Assembly (NCBI RefSeq): GCF_004379255.2
Contig: NC_056033.1
Coordinates: 5,932,172 to 5,996,171, forward strand
Length of the DNA: 64,000 nt
Reading direction: 5' to 3'
Origin: Salvia splendens
Taxonomy: Eukaryota > Streptophyta > Magnoliopsida > Lamiales > Lamiaceae
Part shown: positions 10,900-22,691 of the stretch, one piece after another
Numbering within the stretch: position 1 is the stretch's first letter
Layout: each line of letters opens with the position of its first letter
Notes under the pieces: model-generated
Seen by the model: the letters and a program-made list of their open reading frames with translations, nothing else
Told to the model about the DNA's origin: nothing
Database searches by the model: none
Position numbers and translations under genes: made by a program

Positions 10900-11430
10900 T
10901 TGCATTGATTAGTTATAATGTTACATTACTAGTAAACACATGATTACATTACCAGCAATAACAAACTATAATGTACATAGTAGTGCTAAATAATGTAAAC
11001 ATCAGTTGCAATGATGTGTAAAGGCGCAATGTATGCTTATTTACTATACCATTAGGGAGTAGATAATGTAACTGAACAAATTTATTAATGTAACATACCA
11101 TAGTCTAAAACATAATGTAGCACATCGTTTTGAAATAATGTAAACATTTGCTTAGATAATGTATCAAATCCTAATGTAAGCAAATACAAAACCCTTAAGA
11201 GGCATGCAATGTAACTCAATAAACTTATTAATGTAGACAAAGCAAACAGCAACACACAATAATGTAGCAGATTAATAAATAATAATGTACATATATGCTC
11301 AAATAGTGTATCTAGTCTACTGTAAGTTGATAATGTACCCTTATGAAGCATATAATGTAACACAAGATAATGTAGCAAACCAGTGAAATAATGTACAAAT
11401 TACTTTCAATAATGTACAAAAGCGTACTGT
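10900..11430. repeat. Array of TAATGTA words at irregular spacing
   Basis: About 20 copies of (A/T)(T/A)AATGTA(A/G/C) occur roughly every 18-30 bp between 10910 and 11430, with a few more to 11670. It has no fixed period, so it is not a simple satellite. It looks like a transposon subterminal motif array. It lies between the MULE C-terminus and the broken 3' end of the copia element; which element owns it is unclear. Confidence 0.5.
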
Positions 11431-11778
11431 AACATATAGTTCAATCACATATTTTTTCACTTGCTTGGCTATTGGAAGGACGTTCTTTTTTCACCATTTT
11501 CGGTATTAAGCACAAAAACACAATTACTCACTGCAAAATGACCAAATTTACGCTATCAAGAATCAATTTTGACAATGAGGGAGATGAAGTACAAACGATT
11601 CAGTCTAATGAACAGAAACAATAATCCGATGAACACAAACCCAGAAAATTGGAATCTATAATTAATGTAAAACTAAACTATAAGTAGCGAACAGTAACAC
11701 AAACAATTGGAATCGATAATCACCAAAAACCTAAACAATCACTAATGAACAGAAGACCATTTGCAAAAACCAAACAAT

Positions 11779-13842
11779 TTATGGTACCACCTTCTGTTTC
11801 TTGCTCTTCCAAGTGACCAAATTCCCTCCAACGAAGGTAAAGTATCCTCCAGTAGACTTTCGGTCTATCGGGTTGCTTGCCCAATCAGCGTCGGTGTATC
11901 CATCCACTTCAAGATCAGTATTCTTTCTTAGCAGTACTCCGTAACACGCAGTCCCTTTCAAGTAACGCACCACCCTTAGCGCTGCATCCATGTGATTCTC
12001 CTGAGGTTTGTGCATGAACTGGCTTATGACTCCCACTGCATAGGATATGTCAGGCCTCGTATGGGCGAGATATATTAGCTTACCGACCAAACGCTGATAC
12101 TCTTCTCGATTGGCGAGCTTCGCTCCATCTTCAAATTTCAAGCCGTGGTTCACCATAAGTGGTATATCTGCCGGCTTGCAGTTAAGAAGCCCGGTTTCTG
12201 CGAGGAGATCCAACACATATTTCTTCTGTCGCAGGAATATCCCTTCTCTGGATCGAAGCACCTCAATCCCCAAGAAATATTTGAGAGCCCCCAGATCTTT
12301 CATCTCAAATTCCTGAAATAAGTGTTTCTTCAAGTCCTCTATTTCTTCTTCGTCATCTCCGGTTATGATCATATCATCTACATAGATGATTAGACAGGCC
12401 ACCCGGTCACCCCTTTTTTTAATGAACAAGGTGTGGTCTGATTGGCTTTGGGAGTATCCGTACTTGTTCATGCCTTATGAGAATCTCCCAAACCATACTT
12501 TGGGTGACTGTTTCAATCCGTAGAGGGTCTTCTTTAGTCTGCATACATGTCCTTCTCCAAATTCACTCGAGTATCCTGGTGGGGCTTCCATGTATACTTC
12601 CTCATCTTTCTTCAATTCTCCATGCAGGAAGACATTCGTCACATCAAACTGGTGTAGCTTCCAATCCTTGCAGGCTGCCACTGAAAGCAACGTTCTGACT
12701 GTATTCATCTTTGCCACAGGGGAGAATGTTTCCCCATAGTCGATCCCATAGGTTTGAGTGTACCCTTTTGCTACCAGCCGTGCCTTGTACCTCTCGATGG
12801 ATCCGTCTGCCCGCCGTTTGATGGTGAACACCCATCGACATCCTACTGGTTTCTTTCCTTCTGGTAGACTGCATTTTTCCCAAGTATTGTTTCTGAGGAG
12901 TGCGTCCAACTCCTTCTTCATTGCCTCTTGCCAGTGCTGATGTTTCATTGTCTCTTCAACCGATCGTGGGAGATCCTCTTCATACAGGGCTACTTCAAAA
13001 GCTCGAGCCATCTCGGTTAGGTGTCCGACTGCGAGGTTTGCCATATAATACCTTGTTTTGCGTCCCTTCCAGTCGGGTGAGTATCTTTTGGGTGGTACTC
13101 CCCTCGTGCTTCTTGGTGGTAGTTCGAACATTCTGCCACTCACTTCAGGTTCTTCATTTGTCTCATTTTCCTGTCTCCCATGGTTAGTGTTAAGTGGAGG
13201 GGTAGAATCAATCTCAGGATTACTAACCTCAGGATTCGTAGACGAGTCTGACAGCGGAACTAGTTCACTGCTTTGGCAAGGTTGAATGTGGACTGAAGAC
13301 GGCCCGGTAGTATCGCAGCTCGCATCGTCTGTTGGACCATCTTCTGTCACGGGGCTTGGCAGTGGCATTGAGGTTGGAGGATCTGGAGGAAGTGGGTGGC
13401 AATATGAGTGTGGGGACCAACTTAGCAGATCACTGACGGGTTCAGAACCCTTTTCCTCCCCCTGACCGCTAGGTTGGTCGTAGAAGTACTCGTTTTCCAC
13501 AAAATCATAGTTCATGGTGATGTAAAGGCGTTTGGTTTTGGGATCATAGCACTGATACCCCTTCTGATCCTTCCCATAACCTACGAAGACACACTTAACG
13601 GAACATGGAGAGAATTTTGTCCTGTCGTGTTTTGGGATGTGGACAAAGACAGAGCATCCGAAGATTTTGGGTTTGAGGGTAAGCGGTGGTGGTATCTGAT
13701 TTTGTGTGGAGAAAATATCGAAAGGAGTTTTGAAGTTTAGGATATGGGTAGGCAATCGATTTAGTAGGTAAACTGAGGTGGCTACTGCTTCTGGCCAAAA
13801 GGTTTTAGGGACATGTGAGTCGATTAGAAATGCCCTAGTCAT
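11779..13842 (-). pseudogene. copia integrase C-terminus, reverse transcriptase and RNase H start
   Basis: The frame carries the end of integrase (GCSVFVHIPKHDRTKFSP, VFVGYGKDQKGYQCYDP), a Pro/Ser/Glu-rich linker, and reverse transcriptase: WVFTIKRRADGSIERYKARL, QFDVTNVFLHGEL, LYGLKQSPKVWFGRF and the YVDDMIITG catalytic box. An in-frame TAA at 12475-12477 splits it; reading resumes in the same frame to 11779. RNase H begins (DADWASNPIDRKSTGGY) but is cut after KKQKVV. Domain identity is certain. Confidence 0.92.
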
Positions 13843-13916
13843 TTCAAGTATTTTCCTATTTTTTTGCTCTGCGACCCCATTTTGCTCAAGAGTATGTGGA
13901 CACGTAGTTTGATGAA

Positions 13917-14315
13917 CTAACCCTTTCTCAGAAAAAAACTATTGCATTTTTGAGTTAACGAATTCCCCCCCCCCCCCCCCCCGTTATCGGACCTAAGGAT
14001 TTTGATTTTCTTGTTATACTGAGTGTGCACCATATTGTAGAACAAGGTAAATTTCTCAAAAACATCGGATTTGGATTTCAAAAAATATACCCAAGTTAGA
14101 CGAGTGCAGTCATCGATAAATAACAAAAAATACTTAAATCCGAGGTTGCCCAAAACGGGTGTTGGGCCCCAAACATCAGAGTGAATCAAAGAAAAGGTAG
14201 TATCCAAACGAGAGTTATTGAGCTTGTATGAGTGTCTATGGCTCTTAGCAAAAAAACAAGTATCACAATTGAAAGAAAACTGAGTGCTGGCAAAATCGGG
14301 AAAAAGCATACGCAT
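13917..14315 (-). pseudogene. copia integrase core, disrupted by a C18 homopolymer
   Basis: The core shows CDTCFFAKSHRHSY (zinc-binding remnant), HSDVWGP with the first catalytic Asp, FLLFIDDCTRLTWVYFLKSK and RSDNGG with the second Asp. Immediately after that, a run of 18 C on the plus strand (13965-13982) replaces the expected codons and shifts the frame. The GAG-pre-integrase part is seen just upstream only as degenerate sequence. Confidence 0.85.
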
Positions 14316-14354
14316 GTATCCTATGGAGGGATGTCCTAACCGGCGATGCCAAAG

Positions 14355-14987
14355 CTAACCCTGTGATTCTGTTGGTCCGTGAGTCAGCATCGCATCACCG
14401 GGTTGAGCCATCTTGTCCACATAATACAGTCCTTGCTGTTCAGTGCCACGCCCAACTATCATCCCCGTCTTGATATCCTGTAAGACACACAAATTGGGCT
14501 CCATTAGATGTTTGCACTTTAATTCTCTAGTGACATGACTAACTGAGAGTAATTTGTGTGCTAATAATGGCACATAGAGACAATTTGAGATCTGCAACGA
14601 TGGAGTGATCCTGATTGTGCCTGCTCCCTTGACTGGAATTACACTCCCATTTGCTGTCTGAACATACTTCTTATGTGGAGCAGAAATATTAGTAAAATCA
14701 GTAAGTTCATAAGACATAGTATCAGTAGCACCACAGTCAAACATCCATTTTTGCTCTTTAGGTTGTTTTCCAGATATCGATCAGTGTGCAAGGGCTTGGA
14801 ATTTATTATGGCAAGGGATGTTGGGGCTAATTTCAAATTCTGGCCAAGTGGGGGGTGAATTTGCAAAAACACAGAAACTAGTGGATGTATTTAGATATTT
14901 CCCGGAAGTGTGTGGGTGTATTTTTGGAGAGTATTTATCCCGGGGGTCAAACTGAAAATACTGGGGACTTGATGGCTGGTTTCGCAA
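14355..14987 (-). pseudogene. copia protease region
   Basis: WMFDCGATDTMSYELTDF matches the copia aspartic protease active-site region, with Cys in the place often held by Ser in D-S-G-A. It is followed by TANGSVIPVKGAGTI and LYVPLLAHKLLSVS, typical of this domain. A stop after LAH near 14781 separates it from the upstream gag-protease spacer (14781-14987). Confidence 0.8.
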
Positions 14988-15005
14988 TTTATAGGGAGGA
15001 TGGGG

Positions 15006-15340
15006 CTATTTTGTGATTTCATGAAAATTGTGGATTAAGGTTTGAAATTCACTACCTCCATCAAAAAACCTAGCCGCCACTGCCTTCCCCATTTCGTCGC
15101 CGCCGTGGATCGGTCCTCCTTCCGCTATCTCTCGGCCTGTTGTGCCGGCGCTACCCGCCGGATTTCCGGTGTCGGCAGCCCGATCAGCGACCGCAACCGC
15201 CGCTCGACCACCGCCATTCTTGTTCAGCGCTCGCACCGCTCTCGCCTTCTTCATGTCGTCCCACCAGTCGGGGAATCCGATGAGGTGAAAGCACCCATCT
15301 TTGGTGTGCCTCTTTCCGCCGCAGTGTGAGCACTTCAGCC
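15006..15340 (-). pseudogene. copia nucleocapsid zinc knuckle
   Basis: A perfect CX2CX4HX4C knuckle (CSHCGGKRHTKDGC) is encoded at 15291-15332, followed by FHLIGFPDWWDDM, the common copia continuation. The frame runs to a stop near 15006. In the family this zinc knuckle packages the element RNA. Confidence 0.82.
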
Positions 15341-15436
15341 GGCTTTTATCCTTGTCGGAGCGCCTGTTCCAAGGTCGATTGGCGGTGGTTGGTGGATGAG
15401 TTGGGCGTCCTCGGTCGATGGCTGCGAGGCCGGAGC

Positions 15437-16240
15437 CTATTCCGTCTTTCCCGGTTCCTCCAGATCCGACTCCGAGTATGGCATCGTTGTTTGATTCTCG
15501 GCGAACGATCTGTAAGCTTCGCGCACCGTTGGTAAAGGGTCGCGCCTAATTATCTCCTTCTTGATTGCATCATATTTATCGTCTAATGCGGTGAGAAATT
15601 GATAGAGGCGTAGTGTCTGCTTGTCCATCGGCTTCAATTCTCGTCGATCGATCGATATCCATAGCCCTTGGAACTTATTCCATATGGCTTCGAGCGATGC
15701 TCCTTCCTGTCTGACTATGTTTGTTTGTCGGTGTAGGTCATAAATCTGGAGTGGGTCGCCCCTGCTGCCATACGTAATGGCGAGACCTTCCCACAGGTCG
15801 TACGCCGTCTGATATTGTGATACTTCATTGATGAGGTCTGTCTCTATATTGTTGATTATCCAATTGAATACGCAGTGATCGCGTTGTTGCCATTTCGGAA
15901 AGAATGGATCGGTTCGGGCGGGGGGGTTTGTAACTCCATCTATGTGAGACGACAACCCCTTTCCCCCGATTCCTCGATCCATCAGATTTGACCAGAGAGG
16001 ATAGTTCTCTCCGTTTAGTTTCGGCTTGACTGTGATCTCACCCAATGATTCTGGGTGATGAGGGTGGTATGGTGGTGGGTTTTCCTTGGTTGGCTCAGCG
16101 GTTGATTTGAGGCTGGATTGTTTTAGGAACTCCGCGAATTGTGCGGCTAGTTCCGGTGGAAACACCATCATATTTTGGGTGGATATTTCCGTGGCTTGGG
16201 TTTTGACGTCGCCGGAGTTGAATTCCTCCGTGTTCGACAT
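15437..16240 (-). pseudogene. copia gag (capsid) protein
   Basis: This 267-residue open frame begins at MSNTEEFNSGDVKTQ. It contains the plant copia gag signatures PKLNGENYPLWSNLM, WNKFQGLWISIDRREL and LYQFLTALDDKYDAIKKEII (UBN2/Retrotran_gag type). It ends in a stop at 15437, before the zinc-knuckle region, so the gag-pol link is broken. The start lies about 70 bp downstream of the primer-binding site. Confidence 0.85.
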
Positions 16241-16309
16241 GCTGCTGATTTTGCCAAAGGGTTGGGAAAGGTTTAGGGATGATGATGATAATTTTCTGAA
16301 TCCTTACCC

Positions 16310-16322
16310 GCTCGTGATACCA
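16310..16322 (-). promoter_or_regulatory. copia primer-binding site (initiator tRNA-Met type)
   Basis: The minus strand reads TGGTATCACGAGC three bases inside the LTR end. It closely matches the plant copia primer-binding site TGGTATCAGAGC, complementary to the 3' end of initiator tRNA-Met. Confidence 0.75.
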
Positions 16323-16325
16323 TAT

Positions 16326-16484
16326 TGAGAGATTGTAGTAATTTTCGATGTATTGATTCATCAATAGGTATGCCTTAATATAGGCCATATTACATTTATG
16401 TAAGGTAAGGAATAATCTATTTCTAGACAATGTAATTGTGTATCATTGTACCTATTAATTGATATCAATCACCTATCAATTACA
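16326..16484 (-). repeat. Probable 5' LTR of the copia element
   Basis: On the minus strand it starts TGTAATTGATAGG and ends CTACAATCTCTCA, giving TG...CA ends over 159 bp, just before the primer-binding site. The second LTR is lost, so the outer boundary is a motif-based estimate. Confidence 0.6.
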
Positions 16485-18400
16485 TATTTCTTGCCTTCTT
16501 CTTCTATGGTAAGTCTTCTTGACAATATAAACCTATGGTGGAATATGAACAAAACCCCCACAAGAGCAAAACCATTCAAAGCAACGGCAGAGCCACATGG
16601 TGATGGGGGCTTAAGCCCCTCTCAATCAATGTTTTTGTTTTTTTTTTCCTTCTTATAAAAATCTCACAAGCCTCTTCACCTACAACAATTGTATTAATAA
16701 TTATTTTTAATTCTGTTTAAACTCAAAAATAAAAATAAAACACCCAAATTCTGTTTTATTTATAAACTTCAATTTCCACCTAATATGACGTCCTATACAA
16801 AATTGATGAATCATAGGATTAGATAAGAAATGCACAATGTAGGAAAATTTGTGTTTGGACTAGCATGTGTAAAATTAAATGTGCGTTTGCTGTTTTACGA
16901 TAATTCAATTAAGTTGCCTAGTAGTTAAATTGGTGAAATCGAATATGACAATACATAGATTTTCTATTTGTCCAAGGACCAAACTGAATATCAAATGAAT
17001 TATTCGTGAATAGCATAATTACAACTATAATGATAACTCCGATTTGTTTTGTGGTTCAATTATATTTTGATTCATTGATTCCAGACTATCGAATTAAGAT
17101 CGAAAGAATTGTACTCCCATTTATTGGGATAACATAACATGACACTTGCATTATTCATTAATTCATTTCATACACACCAACAGAAATCAATAATTCGACA
17201 GTTATAACTTCTTCATATTGAATATTAAAAGTTGTTATGAAGAGAGTCAATTATTTAGGTTGTAGATAATGTGGAATTATTAATGTCCCTATTGCACATT
17301 TAAAGAATAAAAAGTACAGCGTTTATATGTGCATGCATGATTCATCACATTAATTATAATTATAATTAATTATAATTCGAGTCCATAGAACTTCAAACTG
17401 CATAATACTTATATTGACGTAAAGCAGTAGATTATATATTTATATATAGATCACATTATATTATATTTCTAATTATGTTTTAGGAAATTAATAAGTTCTA
17501 TGATTGTCTTTATTTTAGATATGCTTTTCAAAAGAGGAAAGGCATGTTCGAATATAAATTTTTTTTATTCACAATATATTAACCATGAAATAAAAGCTAA
17601 CACGGACAATATGTGAACAATTAAAATAATGTGTAGTGTTTGAGGATTTAAAAAAGAAGAATATAATGTTCGTTGTCCACAATAAAACAATGGCTTGTAT
17701 TAATTGAAAATTGAACAAATTATCAAATGAGACATTTTTTTTCGATACAAAAGAAAGTGATCAACCCATTAGATGGCGAGCCAAATAAATTAAGTCATAA
17801 ATCATAATAATGGATACAACATAGAAACCCAAAACTAAAGAATAAAACAAAGCAAAAAACTCATATCGACAACAGACACAAGAACAAACTAAGCAAATAA
17901 AAAACCTTCAAATCATAACTTTCCGAGTACAAATTTTTTCATTAAGTTACAACTCATATATACCACATACCATACTATCACATCTTAAATGAAGGAAAAA
18001 CTTTACATCAAGACTATTTAAAAATCTGACTATTATTTCAAAGCAACTAATTTGAAAGGTGGAATCATAAATTATAATTAATCCTCTTAAAACTAAATTA
18101 GTTATGGTGGAAGATATTGTGATTGATAAGCCATAAAGTTGACCCTCACATATCTTTAGTGGACAATGTATGGCTAGCCATCTCCATGACAAAATCTCCA
18201 ATTATAATTTGAATCTATTGCCTAAGTAATTAAATTCTAACATCTCTACTCCAAAATTATTTTCTGAAAAATGCATGCTATGTTGCCAATTAACCACCAG
18301 CCATGAAAGAGAATCCTAATTATTGACTCGACCCATCTCTCCTATCATTTCTAATTCCAACTACAATCAAAACGTGACATTTGAAATATTTTTGAAAAAG
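16485..18400. other. Gene-poor AT-rich spacer
   Basis: No coding frame or RNA gene that I can support. A short GGGGCTTAAGCCCC palindrome is seen at about 16606-16619 within a transposon-like phrase. Otherwise AT-rich sequence with ATTATAATTA runs. Confidence 0.5.
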
Positions 18401-18405
18401 TAAAC

Positions 18406-18600
18406 CGATTAGGAACTTAGTAGTTAGAAGAATGATGCATAGATTCTTTAGGGATGAACATATTTAATTAATAATCCACGTAGCCAATTGTGTAGTGTAG
18501 ATAGTTTGTTAATTGAATGCATGTTGAATATAATCATATTTGTGGCCAACGTATTTATAAGATGTTTGTGTAGAGAAGAATATGCCTCCCGACGTCATTT
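18406..18600. repeat. Dispersed low-copy repeat, copy A
   Basis: Shares ordered blocks with 19490-19525 + 21528-21770 and with 22692-22883: 'AGGAACTTAG', 'AGATTCTTTAG', 'AATCCACGTAG', 'GAATGCATG' and 'GTGTAGAGAAGAATA'. Diverged, with no coding content. Confidence 0.5.
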
Positions 18601-19490
18601 TATTAATTTATAAAATATCATTATATATGAAAATTTAAGCAACATCAGATGTTGTACTGAAATTGCAACAACAGATTATAATGGCGAGAATAGTTTCAAA
18701 CTACTATAGTGCCACTTCACTCTTCGCTCTATTTTTACATATTTTAAAGTTCAAAATTTCAAATTGTTAACGTAAAGCAAAACTAAGTTCTATAATTAAA
18801 CGCAAAATTAAATATTCATTCCGATGGGTTTAATCATTTTCGATATTCAAAACATTATCTTTGTAGTTACTCACTTCATCCCACTCATAATGCTAATTGG
18901 ATACAGATAATAAAAAATATTTAGATATAAATGTATTGGTTCTTACGTTTTCTAGACAAAAAAAGATAAAAATAAAAGACAACATGTGTGAAGTTATTGT
19001 TTCTAAAAAAATGGAATGTTGAGATAAATAAAAAAGAAAAAAATGAAATAATTCGAATGCGACGAATGAAGTATCATTTTATATATACCTTTTATTTTTT
19101 TAAATTATATGTATGTCACTGCAAGGACGAGCCACATTCGAAGTGCCAGCTAAGCAATATCGACCGCATTTTTGTAGTAATTAGAGCACACCTGTGAAAA
19201 AAATGACATTATCCGAACCTTGATGAGTGAATATATACTTATGTTATTAGTTAATACCAATGTAAAAAGTCATAAAGATTGGAATATTAAGTGACTTTTA
19301 TCTTAATAATTCATAATTTTATAACGTAGTCTTTGTCATATTAGAAACACATTGTACACTTTGAAGTAAGCGAATACATAAATAGTCAAACATCTACGTG
19401 ACATATTGACAGTTCGCTTTGTTCCTAACTTTCTGCAGCTACCGAATCAAAACGTAATTAAATTAGAACATTTTATTATGAAAGACTAAC
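18600..19490. other. AT-rich spacer
   Basis: No gene, RNA or clear element that I can support. Confidence 0.45.
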
Positions 19491-19525
19491 GTATTAGAAA
19501 CTTAGCACAAGGATAGATTCTCTTA

Positions 19526-21527
19526 GAGCATCTCCAATGGCGGCGTCAGCGTAGGCACGCGAATTTTTCGCGGACGTCGGTGCTAACGCCGAACCATTGC
19601 AGTCGGCGTCAAAATCGGCGCGCCTACGCCGATTCATGGACTGACGCCGATTCTGACGCCGACTCTCACGGCGCCATTGTAGGCCCCGAATCGGCGTCAG
19701 ACCGGCGTCAGAATTTTGTTTTAAATTTTTCGAAACACTATATATACACGCTTTGGACGTCATTTTCATTCGCACCACTTGTATTAACGAGTACTCTCTC
19801 TATCTTAATTTCTGTACAAGATCAACAACGAGAAATGGAGAACAACTACAAATGTACTCCAGTGACGACCGGGTCTCAGACTCCCCCGACTCCCGGGGGA
19901 GGGTCTCAGACTCCCCCGGCTCCCGTGGGAGGTGGTTGGCCTCCGATGACCGGGTACTACAACATGTACCAGTGGCAACAGATGATGCCACCGATGGTCA
20001 CCGGGGGAAGTTTGTCGGCTTAGCAGGGGGTACCGCCGATGCAACCCCCTATGCAGATGATGCCGGGGTGGGCACCCGGGATGCAGCCACCGGCGCAGTA
20101 GATGATGCCACCGCCGCAGGGGACGCCCGGGGGGAAAACGTCTATCGGTCGGCTTTGGATTTTTCCACCGGTTCTTCGCACACATCGACCCCAACGGATG
20201 CACAGTACACACCGTTTGAGAGCTTCTCCTTAGAGGAGTTGGGTTTTTATATTAACGAGGTTCCGGAAACCCCCATTCCAAGCCGGGGAGTAGGGCGGGG
20301 TCCGAGCGCCCCTAAGAAGAAGGGCAAGGCCAAGAAGGTCGGCGAGTCGTCGCAGCCGGTTGAGGATAGCGGGGTCCGGAGGAAATGGACGGACGCGTAG
20401 AACGTTTCGCTGGCCAAGGCGTGGGTGAGTGTCTGCGATGATCCTCTCGTTTCGAACAACCAGAGGATCGTCAACTTGTGGGTCAAGATAGCCGCAGCCT
20501 ACAGGGCATTTTACCCTGAAGGGAGACCGCGCACCGGGGAGGAGTGCCGGAAATACTGGGACCGAATCAGGTCTGTCGTCTCTCGATTTTCGGGTTTGTA
20601 CGCCAACGCCCTCCGCATGCGGACCAGTGGCCAAACAGAGGAGGACTGCAGGAGGTTTACGGAGAGAGCCTACCCGGATCCCGGGAAGTACTACGACTTC
20701 ACCTACTGGACCTCCTACCTTGTGCTCCACGAGTCGGAGAAATTCCGGGCAGGTGTCGAGGCTGACTGGCCGAAGAAGCAGAAACTGAACTATACCGGTG
20801 AGTATAGCGGCAGCAGCGGTGGTTCCCACGACCTCCCCGAGACGGCCCAGGAGCTCCCGACCCCTCGTTCGTTCGGTCGCCGACCTCGCCCGGTTGGCCA
20901 AAGGCGAGCGCAACGGGAAGCGAGGGGGGCACCCCGAGTTCCCAGGAGGTCCAGTCGGCATCCCCCCTTGGCAGGTCCATCGATGAGCTCAAATTCTTCG
21001 CGGGTCAACAAACGCGCGCTCAAATGGTGAAGACCTTAGCCGACTTCCGGACGGCGGTGGACCCCGAGGAGAAGACTTATCTCCGCGTATTGCTCCGGAG
21101 CATGCGTGAAGAATTGGAGGGGTTTCAGAGGGATACCGGCGGGAGTAGCGGCGGCGTTGGGGGCGGCGACGACGGAGGCGAGGATGGCGGCGAGGAGTGA
21201 TTTTTTTTGTATTTTTTTTGTACTTTTTAATTTTTGTATTTTTTTAAAATTAATGTACTTTTTTATAAATTATTGTACTTTTTTATAAATTTTAATATTA
21301 TTATTCAATTTTCCTGTATTTCTCTCGTAAATTAAATTCCGTATGCTGCTACGATTGTAAATTAAATTATATAATTGTTATTAGTGATATGGATAGGCTA
21401 TGAGAGGGCTATTGCATGTCCAGTTGCATGTCCAGATGATGTGGCAGGAGGATTTTAGTGCAGATGATGTGGCAGTGAGAAGGCTATGGGAGAGCTATTG
21501 CATGTCCAGAATCATTGGAGATGCTCA
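19526..21527 (+). mobile_element. Harbinger-type DNA element carrying only ORF1
   Basis: Perfect 14-bp inverted ends GAGCATCTCCAATG (19526-19539) and CATTGGAGATGCTC (21514-21527) enclose 2.0 kb. GC-rich CpG-containing sequence follows the left end. Near the right end, the phrases GCTATTGCATGTCCAG and GATGATGTGGCAG are each present twice. The content is a Myb/SANT-like ORF1; no transposase is present. It interrupts the dispersed repeat that continues on both sides. I do not see a clean 3-bp target duplication. Confidence 0.72.
19835..21200 (+). pseudogene. Harbinger ORF1, Myb/SANT-like DNA-binding protein
   Basis: Reading starts at MENNYKCTPVTTGSQTPPTP (19835), a Pro/Gly/Met-rich N-terminus with stops at 20021 and 20099. 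After a frame change the trihelix/Myb-like domain follows: RRKWTDA, stop at 20398, then LAKAWVSVCDDP, NQRIVNLWVKIAAAYRAFYP and CRKYWDRIRSVVSRFSGLY (about 20380-20610). Another frame change near 20860 leads to a C-terminal helix (TLADFRTAVDPEEKTYLRVL) and a Gly/Asp/Glu tail ending at TGA 21198-21200. This is the partner that binds element ends and imports the Harbinger transposase. Two stops and two frameshifts make it non-functional. Confidence 0.75.
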
Positions 21528-21770
21528 AGTTTTAATCAACTAATCCACGTAGGCATGATTGTGTTATTCGTTAGTTATCTGGTGACATTGAACATGCATA
21601 GATGTCACGTGAATAATGCGACATTTTTTACTATTATAATTGGTGATCAAAGATGAATGAATGTTAGAGAAGAGAATAACATTAATATTATAGAATATTA
21701 TTTGCTGGACTTTCGGTGGAGGCAAGAGCCGGACTCAAGTCAAGCTAAGTCTTTGGACAAAAGTATAATA
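21528..21770. repeat. Dispersed repeat, copy B (right part; left part 19490-19525)
   Basis: Together with 19490-19525 this forms a second copy of the dispersed repeat, split by the ORF1 element. It continues through GAATGTTAGAGAAGAGAATAAC into an AT-rich stretch and then GGTGGAGGCAAGAGCC. The last block matches 28950-28965 on the far side of the four-element chain. Confidence 0.55.
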
Positions 21771-22063
21771 TTTTGTTTCCAGTCATTAGTTTGTTTGATT
21801 ATATATATAGTCTAACACATGCTTATAAAATTGCCAACATTGTTACATAAACTAACATTTTAAATAACATAAAATAAACATGTTCAAATATTTTTAAAAT
21901 CCAAATTTTATTTTCTGATCTCTCAAGCTTCAGAAATGTGAACAATTCTATTACCAAATCAAGATATAATTAATACTATGGGATATGACGAAATGCTAAA
22001 CTCTATAATATGTTTAGAGAGTCGTGAAATGGGAACTTGTATTCCTCAAATTGCGGAATAAAT

Positions 22064-22300
22064 AGTACTGCCCTCTGTCCCATTGGTTTACATTTTTTTT
22101 ATCACAGGTGTACCGAATTTGCCTTACTGCGGAATTCGATCTCCCAGCGGGTGACGGGATTTGAACTCGCGACCTCAAGGTCACTTCAATTCCGCGATGC
22201 CAAATGCGCTACGATCCGTTGGTCCATTAGTTTACATTTTCATCAACCCAAAATAATTTTACTAGTAGTAGTATATGATTTATGGGGAGTATTACTCTTT
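22064..22300. mobile_element. Degenerate Stowaway-like MITE interrupted by a SINE
   Basis: The left side reads TACTGCCCTCTGTCCCATTGG, close to a Stowaway end. The same inner phrase resumes at 22224 after the SINE. The right end is poorly defined near GGGGAGTATTACTC (about 22279-22292). Confidence 0.4.
22097..22223 (-). mobile_element. Short tRNA-derived SINE
   Basis: On the minus strand a tRNA-like head carries an A box TAGCGCATTTGG (22211-22200) and a B box GAGTTCAAATCCC (22168-22156). The element ends in an A-run just before 22096. Direct repeats of 17 bp with one mismatch flank it: CCATTGGTTTACATTTT (22080-22096) and CCATTAGTTTACATTTT (22224-22240). This is the target-site duplication expected of LINE-driven retroposition. 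Length is 127 bp. It is not a functional tRNA: the cloverleaf arms do not close. Confidence 0.75.
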
Positions 22301-22691
22301 CCGTCTCACTGCGTTCGAGGTCTTTCAACATATAGACTAAAAAATATAAATATTTAGCCGATTAATTTAAATGAAATTGAAGTTGAAGTGAAGATTAAAA
22401 AAAAGAATAAAAAGAATTAATTATATATTTAGCATAATGTAGTCGTTCTCATATCTAGCATAATGTAGTAGTATATATTTACACAATATGTAGATTAATT
22501 ATATTGTAGTGTGGCTGACAAACAATTATATGATAATGATGTTATTCGAGTGCCTCATATTCATATTGTACGTAAAAAACAATATTCTATATATTCATAA
22601 GATAACAATTTGTTTTGTTCTTCTTCTGGGCATACACGTTATTTGTAAATCGAATTTGAACTTATATTTTTCTAATGCAAAAATTAACATA

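Larger units (their letters stand above)
11785..16484 (-). mobile_element. Ty1/copia retrotransposon, 3'-truncated, one LTR left
   Basis: On the minus strand the order is LTR (16484-16326), primer-binding site, gag, zinc knuckle, protease, integrase, reverse transcriptase and the start of RNase H. This is the copia order, with integrase before RT. The coding sequence stops abruptly at KKQKVV near 11785, so most of RNase H and the 3' LTR are gone. With one end missing, no target-site duplication can be tested. Several stops make it non-autonomous. Confidence 0.9.

Noticed and set aside
20230..20961. Minus-strand 243-residue frame
   Set aside because: GC-rich shadow of the Harbinger ORF1 on the plus strand.
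22156..22211. Possible tRNA gene on the minus strand
   Set aside because: A and B boxes are present, but the acceptor and other stems do not pair and flanking duplications mark it as a SINE.
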